Assembly (NCBI RefSeq): GCF_964204645.1
Contig: NC_134035.1
Coordinates: 13,187,951 to 13,251,950, forward strand
Direction: 5' to 3'
DNA from: Tubulanus polymorphus
Lineage: Eukaryota > Nemertea > Palaeonemertea > Tubulaniformes > Tubulanidae
Length of the DNA stretch: 64,000 bases
Shown here piece after piece: positions 48,413 to 60,854 of the stretch. The stretch's first letter is position 1; every line of letters starts with the position of its first letter. A program made the translations under genes and the position numbers. The notes under the pieces were generated by a model. The model was not told where the DNA came from. It worked only from the letters and a program-made list of their open reading frames with translations, and searched no databases.

Positions 48413-49955
48413 TCCAGCTTAGTAAATATTTAACATTTAGAACGAAAACAAAAGTCTCCGTTGAATTTCATCCCGATTACGATGGGAATTACTACGCGCT
48501 GATTGTTAGGTAAAAGAAACAGTCAATGATGTTCGAATTCCAACCCGACCGTAAACTATTAAAAACATCACGGCTTCACTTTTCTGAGAATCGTGTCGTT
48601 GAATTCCCCGTAGAATCTCTCGGTGTGTGTGTGTGTGTGTGTGTGTGTGAAGTTAGCGCGAAATTCAACGGCACGAAATTATTCAAATTAGGACTCGAAT
48701 CCGGCGATGATTACAAAACTACATCGAACTTAGTTCACAGGACCTCGCTTGCCTGTGTAAATCGGAGGACGGCGAAAAAATCAAAGCGCGAGTTATCATT
48801 TCATTTGTTTGAAGTTGAATTCAGTTTTCAATGTTTTTGTGATTAGCTATTTATAATAACATGTAAATTAGACTGATCTGGCAGTGTTGAAAATCGAATG
48901 AATGAATATCATCAATTTCTTCATCGACTTCTTCGTCTCAACTTGTGTTGAATCTCGAATGAATAAATATCGCGAATCTAATGACTTAAATCTCAGAGCG
49001 GTAGGAGAATACGAATAAATACATATTGAAAACCGACGAAGCGACAAGATGGATCATGGATGGTTTAATGATCTATCTAAAATCTAAAACAAAGTCTCCG
49101 GACGCCGGTTAGAAAATATAGCACAAACTTCAATGGCAAATGAGTTTAAAATGTTCTCAACATTCTTATGGTGTTTTAATTCCTTCTCTTCGAATATTTC
49201 ACTAATTCCAGATTCTATAAGACCGCGGCTTAAACTGTGTTCAACGCTCAAAAGCATATTCTGTTTTATATCTGAATAGAACTTAGCGCGTAATCTGTCC
49301 TCAAATCTCTGCAGGGCTTTAATCTCGACCTGCTACAGGCCAAATATCCACGTTTTCATTGTATCATTAAAAGCTTTTTAGCTTAAAGTTTTATCACATT
49401 CCAAATTTAAAGCGTCTTCCTTAACGACCGTATTGATTGGCCTTGTCATCACAACTCTATATGAATCTAGTCCGCAAAGCAAATAAATTATTCATACTTT
49501 AAAATGTCGGTTCTTTGTGTAGAATTTATGTAAAATGACATGTAATGTTTTTCTTAAAATGTCAGCATCTAATGCAGCTTCCACGCGGGGTGTTTATTTG
49601 GAAGGTGGGTTTTTTCAAAGGGTAACACTAGCCACAGGTATCGGAATAGTTTGTTGTAATCAACTCTATTATAAGTGAACAGAGTCCGTGACAATATGTC
49701 ACTTTGCTGAATAACGATATCGGTTTTAAAGTATTTAAATGTCAATATTCAGAGAGAATGTGATGACAGTGAGTTATTATTCATTACCCCTATCTCTAAC
49801 TGTTTATCAGTCATCTCCCGCTGGAGACACACCGAGCTACTTCTTTAGTGCTTAAAAGTCATCTACCAGGTCAGGAGGGGAATGAGAAAGATAAAACTAA
49901 CTTGAAAATGTGTTGACGCCTTTATAAATAGCACAGTCATTTATTGCTTGTCGAC
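48413..49955. other. No gene supported; (GT)n at 48621-48648
   Basis: Two consecutive plus ORFs near 48421-48846 read like protein in places (VSVEFHPDYDGNYYALIVR) but are broken by a stop at about 48511 and a GT microsatellite. Neither matches a family I know. Confidence 0.3.
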
Positions 49956-50051
49956 AAAGAACTAATATAATATGAATTATCTTTTATATTAACGACCAAA
50001 TAAAGTTATTTTGGATTTGAATATAACGATAATTGAATTGAATTGAATTGA
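49956..50051 (+). mobile_element. Probable truncated retroposon 3' end
   Basis: GACCAAATAAAGTTATTTTG is followed by a (GAATT)n tail at about 50033-50051. This parallels the 3' end at 18430-18592 (GACCAATAAAG then GAATT-like repeats). Confidence 0.4.
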
Positions 50052-51671
50052 GTGGCAACCAGTCAAGCTCCGATATATCGATGACGTAGTACACATCCTC
50101 TCAAAAGTGGTTATTGATATTTATCAAAAATTAAATAAGAGTTATGAAATATGTTGAATTACAAAATAAACGCTAATTTTTACGCATTTTGTTGAAACGC
50201 AATTTTTGATGACGTAGTGCACATCGACTCACACAGAACCCCGTATCAATGTATATACACATTATTGTAACGGTTTTTATGGAGTAAATGTGAAGATGTT
50301 AAAATTGAAAATAATCTTATGGATCATATCGGATAAGATATCATTTTTCTTTATGTCCAAAAACGAGCATTCGATCCTTTCAATTAGCGTTTGGAAAAAG
50401 ACCTGTTGTCGATAATGGACGGAAATGTGAGGAGATTCCTGATTTATTGGCAAGTAAACTTTCAACTTCCGGTAACGGGTTCATCAACTCAACACGCACA
50501 CACGCGGCGGCGGTGTGCGGCGGCGGCGGCGGTGTGCGCACGTGGCTGTGATATCAATGCGAATAAGGTATAAACAACGCCTGAGAAAGATGTTCAGATT
50601 GTTTACCAGGATAATGTTCTCGGGGACCATTAGCGAGCGCATCTAATGCGTGGTGTCGTGTCTACAGTGTAAAATACAGGTTGACAAATTAATACAGTCA
50701 ATATCGACTATACTACTAAACAGACCATTATCAGCAAAACGCATCATCACTAGAGTATTTACTACACGATTGGATCTCCGCGAAGAGCGTGACCTACTAA
50801 CACCCAACAGCACATTCTTGCTACCAAGTTCTGAATTTTGCAGGGGTCAGTCTTATTCAAGATTTGGTTCTAATCATGGATGTCATAAACTGTCATTAAA
50901 TGGTATATCTCATGGAAAAAAATCAACTTTGAGTAAAAGCTACCCACTGAGAGATATTATAAAGTATTTAGGCCTAAAAATGAACTTAACTTATCTTTTA
51001 AATGGCAATCTCATAAAGAATCAACTTTGAATATACCCCTGTAAAGTACTTAGGCCTAAAAAGGAACTTTATAACTCGGAGACTAATTAAAAGTCTATCC
51101 CATGAAGTGACCTTCACACACCTACGTACATACTCGGTAGTGAATCTTTCATATATCAACGAAAATGTTCGTCACATGAATATTTCAGTAATTATTCGTT
51201 TGATGACGGTTTTTGTGATGTGGACGAAATGGAATATTTGATGTTGATGCGAAGCACGTGTTGTAAAGAATTTAGAAAAATAAAAACAATAGCAATTCAG
51301 ATAATATTTCCGTAACTCCTTTTAATGTCGAATAAAGCAATCAAAACACATACTACCAGAGAACGAAAATTATGTCGGGAATATTTAGGATATTTCTGGT
51401 GTCGGCTTTCATTTTATTAGTTTTCCCGACAGGCTTCGGCTCTGCGCATGCGTATTTCGTATCTTGTATATTTTCACGTTTTCCGGTGTCAGCCATTAAA
51501 CAAGAGTCTGAGTCGACAGAAATTTAGTCGTTGTCGTTTTCGCTCTGTTCTGTTTTAATTGTTCGTGAGCGACAAGTTCTGAGCCGAGAGAGAGAGACGA
51601 TACCGATGAGTTAATGGATAGAACATGACAATGGAAACTCTACAAGCAAATAATGGCCATCAACGGTTACC
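50052..51671. other. No gene; CGG-rich patch at 50505-50537
   Basis: GCGGCGGCGGTGTGCGG-type sequence at 50505-50537. The 126-codon plus ORF at 50650-51030 has no domain. Its end, near 50962, repeats at 51040 (TTAGGCCTAAAAA), so part of it is repeat. Confidence 0.35.
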
Positions 51672-51950
51672 GCTCGGAATAGTTTCCCATAGACGAGTGA
51701 CTGTCTATATTTGAAACCTCTCGGAATAGTTTCCCATAGACGAGTGACTGTCTATATTTGAAACCTCTCGGAATAGTTTCCCATAAACGAGTGACTGTCT
51801 ATATTTGAAACCTCTCGGAATAGTTTCCCATAGACGAGTGACTGTCTATATTTGAAACCTCTCGGAATAGTTTCCCATAGACGAGTGACTGTCTATATTT
51901 GAAACCTCTCGGAATAGTTTCCCATAGACGAGTGTGACTGTCTATATTTG
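51672..51950. repeat. 46-bp tandem repeat, 6 copies
   Basis: The unit is CTCGGAATAGTTTCCCATAG followed by ACGAGTGACTGTCTATATTT and GAAACC. Starts at 51672 and 51718 give the period. Copies are almost identical, with one A variant and a TG insertion in the last copy. Confidence 0.95.
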
Positions 51951-53682
51951 AAAGCCGACAATATCTTCCGACGATTCGACGCAAGCGAAACGAGTTATTC
52001 TCAAAGCTGTCCTGAAAATGGCTCATAACGACAGAATTCAAAGAAAATCACCTCTCACGAGCAGCAGTCCTTCATTGTCTTATGTAATACATGCGCATTG
52101 TTATCGGGTATGCGGACCACGTGCTATAGACATTATGTCAACGCCGTACTGGCGGTCAAACAATGAGTGATTAGTATAATTATATATATACCCGTAAGAA
52201 TGGTTCACCGAACTAGGTGGGACCTCACTTTGTCACATATTATATTTCACCAGCTCGGCAGGGTGTCACAAAGATGACGTCACACACATGGTCGCAATTG
52301 CCTTAATATGTTTTTTTTTTCAACTGTCGGGCGAAAATAAACCTTTTAGCTATAAGTGTAGAATATCCGATCTTAGAAATGTGCGTCAACTTAATGGTCG
52401 GATTGTAGAAGGTATATACATCGATTGGATCGGTATTTAATAAAAGGACAGAAGATATTCTGTCAAAACACATTATACAGTCTTTCATAAATAAAAACAA
52501 CACTTAACTCTAAAATGATGTAAATATTTGTCTCGGTTGAAGTCGAGGCAGTAGATATAGATAATTCAATGATCATAAGATTGAGCTGCGCGCGCAACAG
52601 GCGTGTCCGCGAACTTCCGGCGATTTACGGCTGGCGATTTCCGCGGACGGTTCATTGTCGTGAAATAAGCACTTCCGGTTTTGTGAGAGATGTCTTTTGA
52701 ATTTTTTTAGTTTACAGCCCACCCCCTCCCTCCCCTCGCTTTCATCCGCCACCTCCTCGCCACAAACCGACCGGAGCTGTAATACAGATATTACTGTGAT
52801 TTATAACTAGGAGAATTGTTGCATTTAATATCAACGATGTTGTTTTTTTCTAAACAACGGTGAAGAGATTTTGAACGCGGTTTTAAGTTTCCAATCGATC
52901 TCAGGCTAAAATCGGTTGTTGAAATCTAAACCAATCAAATAAACAGCAGGGTCAAAAGTTGAGGAGTCTACTGTAACCCATAAACTAACATCATTCACAT
53001 GATTCTGATCAATTTCTTACAAATTGTAAATTTCTAATTGGTAATTAATTACTGAGTATAGTTCTACGGGCAGGATTCCATTGCTATTTCACGAGACAGC
53101 GACGGCCGTATTTACGAATAAGGGGACCCGGATGTGAACCCATTCGTGATGCGTGAATTAATTAGAACACGTAGAAAATAATTTCTACATCAGACTGATA
53201 AGAAAGTCACAATATTCGTGCGGTATTGTTAGCTTGATTCCAGACAATTTCTCAAATCACCTCAAGTCACCCATCTTCACCCGTCAAGGAATTCGAACCC
53301 ACTACGCTAAAGCTGTTCTCCGAACCCCTTGACCTCACGAGTCATTGGAGTCGTTACTAGCCGACCAGAATCCGGTCGTACCAATCACAGCGCTTGTAAC
53401 AAACCGTCAGTAGACTTCTGTTGGTTTTCCCGTTAAATTGACCAATCAGCGAACGTTTTACCGAACAAGGAAGTATTTCGCAAATCGACATATGACGTCA
53501 CGCGCAACAGCGCCAGTAATGAAATCACGCTTCGAGAGGCCAGGGGGCTGGTGGAAGCGAGTTCGGGAGTGATACCGGACTCCTGGCAAGCGAGGATGCA
53601 AGTCACCCAATTCAAGATATCCAGAAAGAGTGCTACAGACCCAGTCCTTAATCTTGCCGCTACTATCAGGTTCCGCGATTTA
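51951..53682. other. No gene; single MITE end near 53583-53599
   Basis: CTGGCAAGCGAGGATG at 53583-53599 is the right terminus of the 33798-34141 element without an obvious mate. No exon is recognised. Confidence 0.4.
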
Positions 53683-53945
53683 CACTATTCCGGAATAAGT
53701 AGAGCGTATTCTTGTCGAAACGAACGCACCGGGAGAATCCGGAATCGGTAAAGACCAATCGAAACCCACCAAACTCTCTCCACCGGCCGTTTCTAACGTA
53801 ACGTATCGTAACCTATTTCACAGTGTCGGCCATGAACTAGGTTCGAACTATAGCGACCGTGCTCGATCCCGTAGTCGACCATTTCCGGACTACAGTTCCG
53901 ACTAACTGACATTCGGATTCACTTAGTTCGACTAACTCCAATGAA
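53683..53945. repeat. Two dispersed repeats side by side
   Basis: 53683-53805 is the reverse complement of the 140-bp repeat at 32862-33150 (TATTCCGGAATAAGTAGAGC, GAATCCGGAATCGGTAAAGA). 53815-53945 is the partner of 9008-9140. Here the two abut, whereas at 9008 only the second is present. Confidence 0.65.
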
Positions 53946-54379
53946 AGAAGTTCGTCCTCGTCGAAACTAACGCACTAGAGGAGAATTTCACGAGTCCATT
54001 CGAAACCTGCCTTACAATAGGTTAAGCTTGAATCGCAGTCTTCGTTGACAACATGAAACCATGAAATAACTTACAGAAAAAAATTGAAATTAACGTCTTA
54101 ACATGGAACGGTAACATTAAGCTCTCAATGAGAAATATTTAAGAAACATGATTAAGCGAATTTGGTCCAAAGAATCATCAGAGATGTCATTTTGTATTTT
54201 TCCTAATGTGAGTGATCTGTTGTTCTCACAGAATCTATATCGATATTTTACAACCCACGCGGTCATATTTGTTTTCAAGGCGGAAAAAATGGCCGACTTT
54301 TAAATCTATTTTTCGTGTTTTGATGGTAAGAATGCTTAGAATGGTAAGAATCGATTAGGTTTGTCGTCGAACTGATAAA
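53946..54379. other. No gene recognised
   Basis: No exon or repeat recognised. Confidence 0.4.
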
Positions 54380-54565
54380 CCGACAGGCAAACCGACAGAC
54401 AGACAGACAGACACCAGACAGACAGACACACACACACACACAGACAGACTCCCAGATAGACGGACAAACCGGCAGACAGACGCACAGGCCGACAGACAGA
54501 CACACAGACAGACTGACACTCGACAGACAGACTCACACACAGACCGACAGACAGACAAATTAAAA
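54380..54565. repeat. (GACA)n microsatellite, imperfect
   Basis: GACAGACAGACA with CACACACA and single-base interruptions. The Cys-Leu-Ser-Val minus ORFs are artefacts. Confidence 0.95.
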
Positions 54566-57500
54566 TCGAATTGCGTTTAAACCTTGGAGACTTTTGCGGA
54601 ATAGATAAAAGCAAAAAACGACGACGAAAATCTTTCTCAACAAATCCCACATAGTTACCGGAATTTGAAACTTTTCAATCCTTAAGCCGTCGCTGCACTT
54701 TCGCCATCGAGAGAAATATTTACAGATTTGAGTGATCGATGATCTCGGTCAAAGGCTGAATTCCACGTCACTCAAAAAAAGAAGCGCTATCGGTAGTTTA
54801 ACGTATTGATGAACCCATGTAGAGTTCAATACGACCCCTAGCGGAGGAATGGATAATTAGTTTAGACCGTCGGGTGAGGATTATCTGATCATAAACGCTA
54901 CAGCTACATCTGAGAGTTCAGGGTTAGCCCTGTGTGAACCTAGGGGGGTCTGCGAAGCGATGACCATGGGACTGCTTCCACAAAGTGTTAATGCTATAAC
55001 CGTACTGAAAGGTCGCGTATTAATTACACGTCAACTTTTGGACGGGTATCGCGACGTGTAGCGGACATTTAGACGGGTTCCCGCTGATACAATTATCTAA
55101 TGTCAAAATATCTTGAAAATGACTTCCGCAATATTGTATAATAATTAGATGAACCTAGTGTTCAGGATTTTAATGAATGCCATGATCGTATTTTGTGTAA
55201 AATTGTACCTCATCGGGCGAGGCTGTATATTTCCATACAGACATTACGTGACTGGGCGAAACCTGATATTGATCCCAGAATTCAGAGTCCAACAAATGAA
55301 AACCCACAGTTGATATTAAAACGTTTATTGTCTGACAGTTTTGTTCATACAAACTCCATCATCAGAAAAACCAGATCTTCAAGAACGAATTCTGTAAATT
55401 CGATCGCTGATCGCACTGTCTATTATATATGTATTCGATATCAAAATCGAACCCCTGTTTCGCTCCCGGCAGGTGTGTGGTGGGTTTGTATCGAGGACAC
55501 ACAACATATTCAAATCAATCAAATATTAATGATGGATCGGAAAATCATCCATATTTCCGGATCTGATTTTTTTCCTGAGTTTAACGTTACTGAACGCGTG
55601 ACCGAGTGGGTCAGTAATCGCCTGTTTCTGCTATTCTAATGCGCTCTTTGTAAATATATTCTCGCTAGTCTGACTCGCACCACACTGTCTTCTCCTGGAA
55701 TTTATATGATTCGAATCGTCTTTTATCGTTTTCAACCCGTAATTACTTTTTCAACTTGTTGCTCAACTCGGTAGGATATAAACGTAAGCGTTCCGCTAGA
55801 ATAAGACCCGGAATTATTTTCGTGGAATTAATATGATTTGTTGCTATCGATATCCCCGGGCCATTGAAGTCACCGTCATATTTTATCTTCCTTTGACATT
55901 TTTATTTAGCTTTAAGCTCTGCATATATACGCGTTACTTAAAAACATTCCTAAATTAATTCGCAGAAACTAATCCTTCCCTCAGCAGATCGGGACGACAG
56001 ATGAAAGGCGCCAATTGCAAAAGCGCCACGGGTTGCGTTGTGAGCTTTGAACAGTGATCTGGGGGTCTCTGAAATACGGTATCAGTCGAAATGCCATCAC
56101 ACTCTCACAATCTACCAATTAGATGGGACGTATCATACAAACACGGTGACTTGTAACACTCATTATGATTGGTTCGTAATACTGGTATTTTGAATACCGG
56201 CATGCATACGAACCGATCCAGAAAAGAGAAGAAATATCTTCACCCGACCGAAAAATCAGTTTGCGGGGAGGGGAAGAGATCTTCTACCCGTCCAGAGGGA
56301 ATAATGCATGGCATTCTAAGACATCATCATTATCAAAAATATATCAGTTGAGGAATATCTTTCTATCGTCGAGCGGTCCATGTGTTGTCCACCTACAAGT
56401 CTCGTCAATGGTTCATTCCATCATCCGGGTCGTCGACTCATTTCTCGAAAAACGTGTTCGCATATTCACTATTTGTTTTAATTCTCATCGAACAACAATC
56501 GAAAACCGATTAAAGCGATAAGTCTGAAGAGGCCGTCTTGTGAAATTTCTCCCGTTATATGCCACGGCACGTCATAATCATAACGGTTAAATCACGATAT
56601 TTGAAATTCAAATCGTTCCATGCAAATCGCGCTGACGATTTAAACGGATTTCGATAATTGCTCGAGTCAATATGTACGATCCGGTCGTCCCTGAAGTTGA
56701 CCGCTTAGAATCGACGTCCAAAAAGCTCGCAACTTTCACCAATCTGAGAAATGATTGACGGTAGGAAATGTGGACGATGGACTTCGCCTCATCTCTGCGC
56801 ACTACAACTGCAGTATTCGGAAACATGGTCCCGGGTCCTGTTGAGCCACGGAGCCAAGGATTTACCGAAACGGGAAAACGGGAAACGATGCGAAGGGAAA
56901 GTGTGGCCACTGACCATCGCGTATATCACTGTACAGAATAGAATGTTACCGCACAAAGTCATCAAGACATCGAATCGTGATTGAATAAATGCTTGTGACG
57001 ACGAGTTCGACTTCTACACAACTTACACAGCTTGACCAAGATAAACACTGTTACAAACGCGTAATTAGCGCCAACTAATTGTATAAACGACTCCCCTTGT
57101 AACAGCTCTCTGAAATTTACTAATTAGATTCCACTCACACACACAACGGCACAGTATATGAACCCTAAACTTCAGCAGATATTTCTATCTTAATGACTCT
57201 CTCACTCTCTCTCTCTCCTCCCTCTCCGGTAAGGAGACGAGCGTATGTGTCAATTCTAATGATCAAAATCAAGTAATTCCAGTAGTGAGATGACACCTGA
57301 GGGATCACAGTAATCTATCATAGACCCGAGGATCAGTGTAGCACATGTGGCTCAAAAGTTCAAAATTTCTTATATCAAAAGACAGGTCTTATATAACATG
57401 GTAACTCAGTAGCTGAGCGGTAGATGAACTAAAGACTCAGCAAATACGTAACCACGAAAACACACCAAACCCACGTCCACGCTAAACCTAAAGGCATATA

Positions 57501-58126
57501 AATACATTATGCTGAATATTGCTTTTTAAACCCGAAATTGAATTTGGCTCAAGATAATGTTATGAGTGACATTTTGCTTTAAAGAATTCACCGATATTTA
57601 ACATAAAGCTCCATAAAATGACAAACTGATAACGTAAGCGATAAGAAGAGTAAATTGTGCATTAACTTTCGGTATTCTGGTGTGTGAAACTGGGCCAGCG
57701 AACAAAACCTGGTGTAAACCGTCGGTCAATAAGAACAATGTCGTTAAGTTGTTGGTATCTATGATAACGTTTCACGTAGGAAAATTCACTACGGAATTTG
57801 TATACGAATTATTTTACCCCTTAAAGATCAAGTGCAGTAAAAAGATCGTATGATTGTTATTTATGTATTTCGTTATAAGTATCAATTCTAATTTCATTCC
57901 CCTCAAAGACGACAAATTGCGTAGAGACTTGATTCACAAAATATACCAAGTACCTTTCAAATTATCATTTGAAAGATATTTTTTGCTTCTTGTAGTTTTA
58001 TGAAGACGAGATGAAAAGAAACAGAGCGTACGTACCTGGTATTTACGATAGAGCAGTGACCGCGGGTGTGATTGCTTTAGAGGCTGATGTTCCGAAGAGT
58101 CTCTTCTCTTGTCGCTGATGTATTAC
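54566..58126. other. No gene supported; unassigned ORF 55144-55390
   Basis: An open plus frame without an ATG (LDEPSVQDFNECHDRILCKI onward, from about 55144) looks protein-like, then runs into the dispersed repeat at 55380-55490. It matches no family I recognise. Short opposed ORFs near 56170-56980 are unsupported. A (CT)n patch is near 57205. Confidence 0.3.
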
Positions 58127-58345
58127 AGCAACCACTCAAACTCTTGTCGATTCAAGATAGAAAAAACTTCTTTTTGTGTTCAAATGTTAACCGTCAAACC
58201 GCTTTATATTCCTGATAATATCGAAATCTAGTTTACTCGCTGAATGACGTCGGAAAAGTGTTAAACGTTATGGCGCATGTTCTCTCGCGACTGTCTGAGT
58301 TTGGCTAAGAGACACGGCGACAAATGTTCGAGCAATTTAAGTTCC
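58127..58345. promoter_or_regulatory. GULO upstream block, copy 1
   Basis: About 210 bp (CCACTCAAACTCTTGTCGAT through ACTGTCTGAGTTTGGCTAAG and CGGCGACAAA) recurs at 60450-60655, immediately upstream of GULO exon 1B. It includes GTCAAACCGCTTTATATTCC and GGCGCATGTTCTCTCGCGAC. It was probably part of the duplicated promoter/first-exon unit, now about 1.9 kb from exon 1A because other sequence intervenes. Promoter function is inferred only. Confidence 0.45.
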
Positions 58346-59454
58346 CAATCAGAGTTTGCAAGACGCAAGTTTTGTGACAAAGCGAGTGGCGGTAACGGTA
58401 GCTAGCGTAGAGACGCGTAGACGGCTTGTTGCATCCCGTGTGTGACGTCACAGCGCGCACAGTCCACACGCAGCGGTAAGGTTTGACCTAACCAAAGAAA
58501 TAAGGGCCATCCCTAAACTATATGAACAAGGGTGGATCCGGGGGCTAATTATCAGGGGTGGATCCAGCTTACTTCTACTCTGCTGGAGCGGTACTCACGT
58601 GTGTAGTGCCCATCTATTTTCAAGTTCTGGCACGAGACATTTAAAATGGCAATCGAAAATGGGTAAACCTCTTATCTTAAATGAATAATTTTTAATTAAC
58701 AGGTTAAAACTTCATATTTTCTGGATGCAAAGAAGGATTTGATGCCCCAAATCGACTCAGATTGCATCAATCCCTGATTTTTTATGACATTATGTTCCCT
58801 TCCATAGCTGAACAGCACTCAGAAACCTAGGCTAGATGCGCCTCTGAACTTGTCAAATCCCAAAAGGGCACTTTGATGTCTAAAATGGCAGATGAAATAC
58901 AGGCTCTCATCTTGGAGTAATCATTGAATTACTCCAAGCTCTCATCGACCCAGCCAGGAGCCAGGATTTGTTAAGAATGGGTCCATATTCTGGCACGTGG
59001 ATAAGACACACAAGGGCTCAAAGTTAATTTCATGGTCAATTTTGATTCCATAGGATTTTTTTATCGACCTTCATTAACCCGCGTTATATCATCGAAACTA
59101 TATCAAATTGCACTTTACCGCGTGACCCTGTACGTAAATAGATCTTCGTCTAGATTCGAGGGTGACATTAATGTTCATATGAATGTATATATAGTATTCG
59201 AGGTCGAAGCGGGGGTTAGAATTCCACCTGTCATCGACGAATTGATCAGAAATTCTGGCGATATCGATTTTAAAGGTTTCATTCAGGAAGTTCTGTATCA
59301 ATTAAACCAATCAGCGACATCACGGAAACCATTAGAAAGCGGACGATGATTAACGAATGAATGGTCGCCTCCGACGAGCTCAATTTCACGTGTTATATAA
59401 CGTATCCTATTTATGTAATCATTATTTTCTTATCGCTATCAAAACAACTGTTCC
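58346..59454. other. No gene confirmed; ORF 59032-59349 and palindrome 58911-58938
   Basis: The 105-codon plus ORF at 59032-59349 reads EGDINVHMNVYIVFEVEAGV and IPPVIDELIRNSG, with protein-like composition. It could be a last exon of an unseen gene, but there is no confirmed domain or partner exon. CTTGGAGTAATCATTGAATT then ACTCCAAG at 58911-58938 is palindrome copy 3. Confidence 0.25.
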
Positions 59455-59735
59455 ATTTTTATCTTAAAATAGGGATTGTCCCTATGTTATTTATTTGATT
59501 AGTAAATTTCGTTAGACTTTCTTTTTTTTGATTGAGTGCTCCTTACAGACCCACCACACCTGTCGGGAGCGAAACAGGGGGTTTGATTTCGAAATCGGAA
59601 ATCGAAGTACAGATATAGTTGTGTGATCAGCGGTCGAGTTTATAAAAGTTTTTTGTTTAAATCGAAGTACCGATATAATTGGAAAATTCGGTTCCAGATC
59701 ACTCAAACAATCTGGCAAGCGACTGATTGGGGTCA
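59455..59735 (-). mobile_element. Dispersed repeat, copy 2 (inverse of 15280)
   Basis: The reverse complement of 15280-15560 over about 280 bp: AGGGATTGTC, AGCGAAACAGGGGGTTTGAT, AAATCGGAAATCGAAGTACA, GGCAAGCGACTGATTG. It lies between the GULO upstream block copy 1 and exon 1A, so it may be part of the sequence that separated them. Confidence 0.7.
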
Positions 59736-60014
59736 ACTTCCTTGGCTGCCTAATCTAAAACATCGATATTTTGGAAGTAGCTATATTGCAAGGTTGAAGA
59801 TCATTTCGTCCATTTTATATTTTTGGTCGTTTTCTACGTGTAAATCCGTAGTCCGATTGTTTATTTTAGTTTTTTCTCGGGTAGATGTTTATGTAGAAGT
59901 GCTCTAAGTTGATCGCCCCGCGTGTTGACTAGATTAAAGGAAGCACATTTCGAAATGCACAGTCCAAGGTCCGTTCCACTAGTACATAACACACCGGCGC
60001 TGATCACAGATAGA

Positions 60015-60042
60015 CCTTGGAGTAATAAGTCTGATTCCAAGG
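60015..60042. repeat. CTTGGAGTAAT palindrome, copy 4 (deleted arm)
   Basis: CCTTGGAGTAATAAGTCTGA then TTCCAAGG. The right arm lacks the ACT of ATTACTCC seen in other copies. Confidence 0.65.
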
Positions 60043-60248
60043 ATAGACAGACCAGACAGCAGCTGTCGATGATAACACTTACAAAAAACGGATTTCATAT
60101 TGACGCAAAAGATTCTATTACTCCGTCCTATTATTCACACTGTATAGTATATTGTATGCGTGCACGACGCTGGTGCGTTCATCGTAGATGATTCGAAATT
60201 GAAATAAAAATCGGATTATTCAAACACGTGTTTATAGAGACTGATAAA

Positions 60249-60356
60249 ATGACGATCGAAAAACGCGATGACTTCTATTTTGAGAACTGGTCGCGAACGT
60301 TTTCGTGTCGTCCTGAATTATATTTCACACCAGAAAATGAAGACCAGCTCAAACAG
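60249..60356 (+). CDS. GULO: L-gulonolactone oxidase exon 1A (duplicate first exon)
   Basis: The exon has 36 codons from ATG at 60249 to a donor (CAG|GTATAT) in phase 0. It reads MTIEKRDDFYFENWSRTF, then SCRPELYFTPENEDQLKQ, matching the N-terminus of GULO, the flavoenzyme oxidising L-gulono-1,4-lactone in ascorbate synthesis. The last 90 bases differ from exon 1B at one synonymous site (CAG/CAA), but the first codons differ (TIEKR versus AAMVEMTGEKC). About 25 bases after the donor lies TTGTGATTATTTTTCTTGTA, also found at 62965 just before exon 2, so intron sequence was duplicated too. It could splice to exon 2 in frame as an alternative start, or be a non-functional duplicate. The product length upstream of the flavin site would closely match the vertebrate enzyme. 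Confidence 0.75.
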
Positions 60357-60449
60357 GTATATGTAATGTAGGCTCAACATTGTGATTATTTTTCTTGTAG
60401 AACCTTACAGAACTCTTGTCGATTGTAGATAGAAAAAACATTTTTTGTT

Positions 60450-60655
60450 ACAACCACTCAAACTCTGTCGATTGAAGAAAGAAAAAACGTATTTTCTTTT
60501 GTTCAAATGTCAACCGTCAAACCGCTTTATATTCCTGTTAATATCGAAACTAGATTTACTCGCTGAACGACGTCGGAAAAGTGTTAAAAGTAATGGCGCA
60601 TGTTCTCTCGCGACTGTCTGAGTTTGGCTGAGAGACACAGCGACAAAAATTCGAA
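60450..60655. promoter_or_regulatory. GULO upstream block, copy 2
   Basis: Second copy of the block at 58127-58345, about 200 bp upstream of exon 1B. Shared words are GTCAAACCGCTTTATATTCC, GACGTCGGAAAAGTGTTAAA and GGCGCATGTTCTCTCGCGAC. Its position fits a promoter or 5' UTR. No TATA box is evident. Confidence 0.45.
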
Positions 60656-60854
60656 ATTCAATTCTCCGTTTTAGAAGTGCATAGTTTATGTAAAATTTTT
60701 ATGTAACCGGATTTCATATTGAGGCCGCCGCATTTGTATTCCGTCGGTGGGAACTAACACTGGTATACTATATTGTGTGTGCACGAAATTGAAATAAATC
60801 ATCGGATAAAAGATCGGATTATTCAATGACGTGTTTCTAGCGACTGACGATAAA

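Noticed and set aside
53283-53333. 51-nt tRNA-like hairpin (GTCAAGG/CCTTGAC stem with GGTTCGAATTCC) on the minus strand
   Set aside because: The stem pairs perfectly, but the length lacks room for a D arm and anticodon arm; it may be a tRNA fragment or chance.
57405-57460. A-box-like GTAGCTGAGCGGTAGATG
   Set aside because: No B box and no acceptor stem follow.
58020-58110. Possible minus-strand first exon ending CCAG|GTACGTACG, divergent from GULO
   Set aside because: A single donor-like site without ORF or partner exon; would need transcript data.
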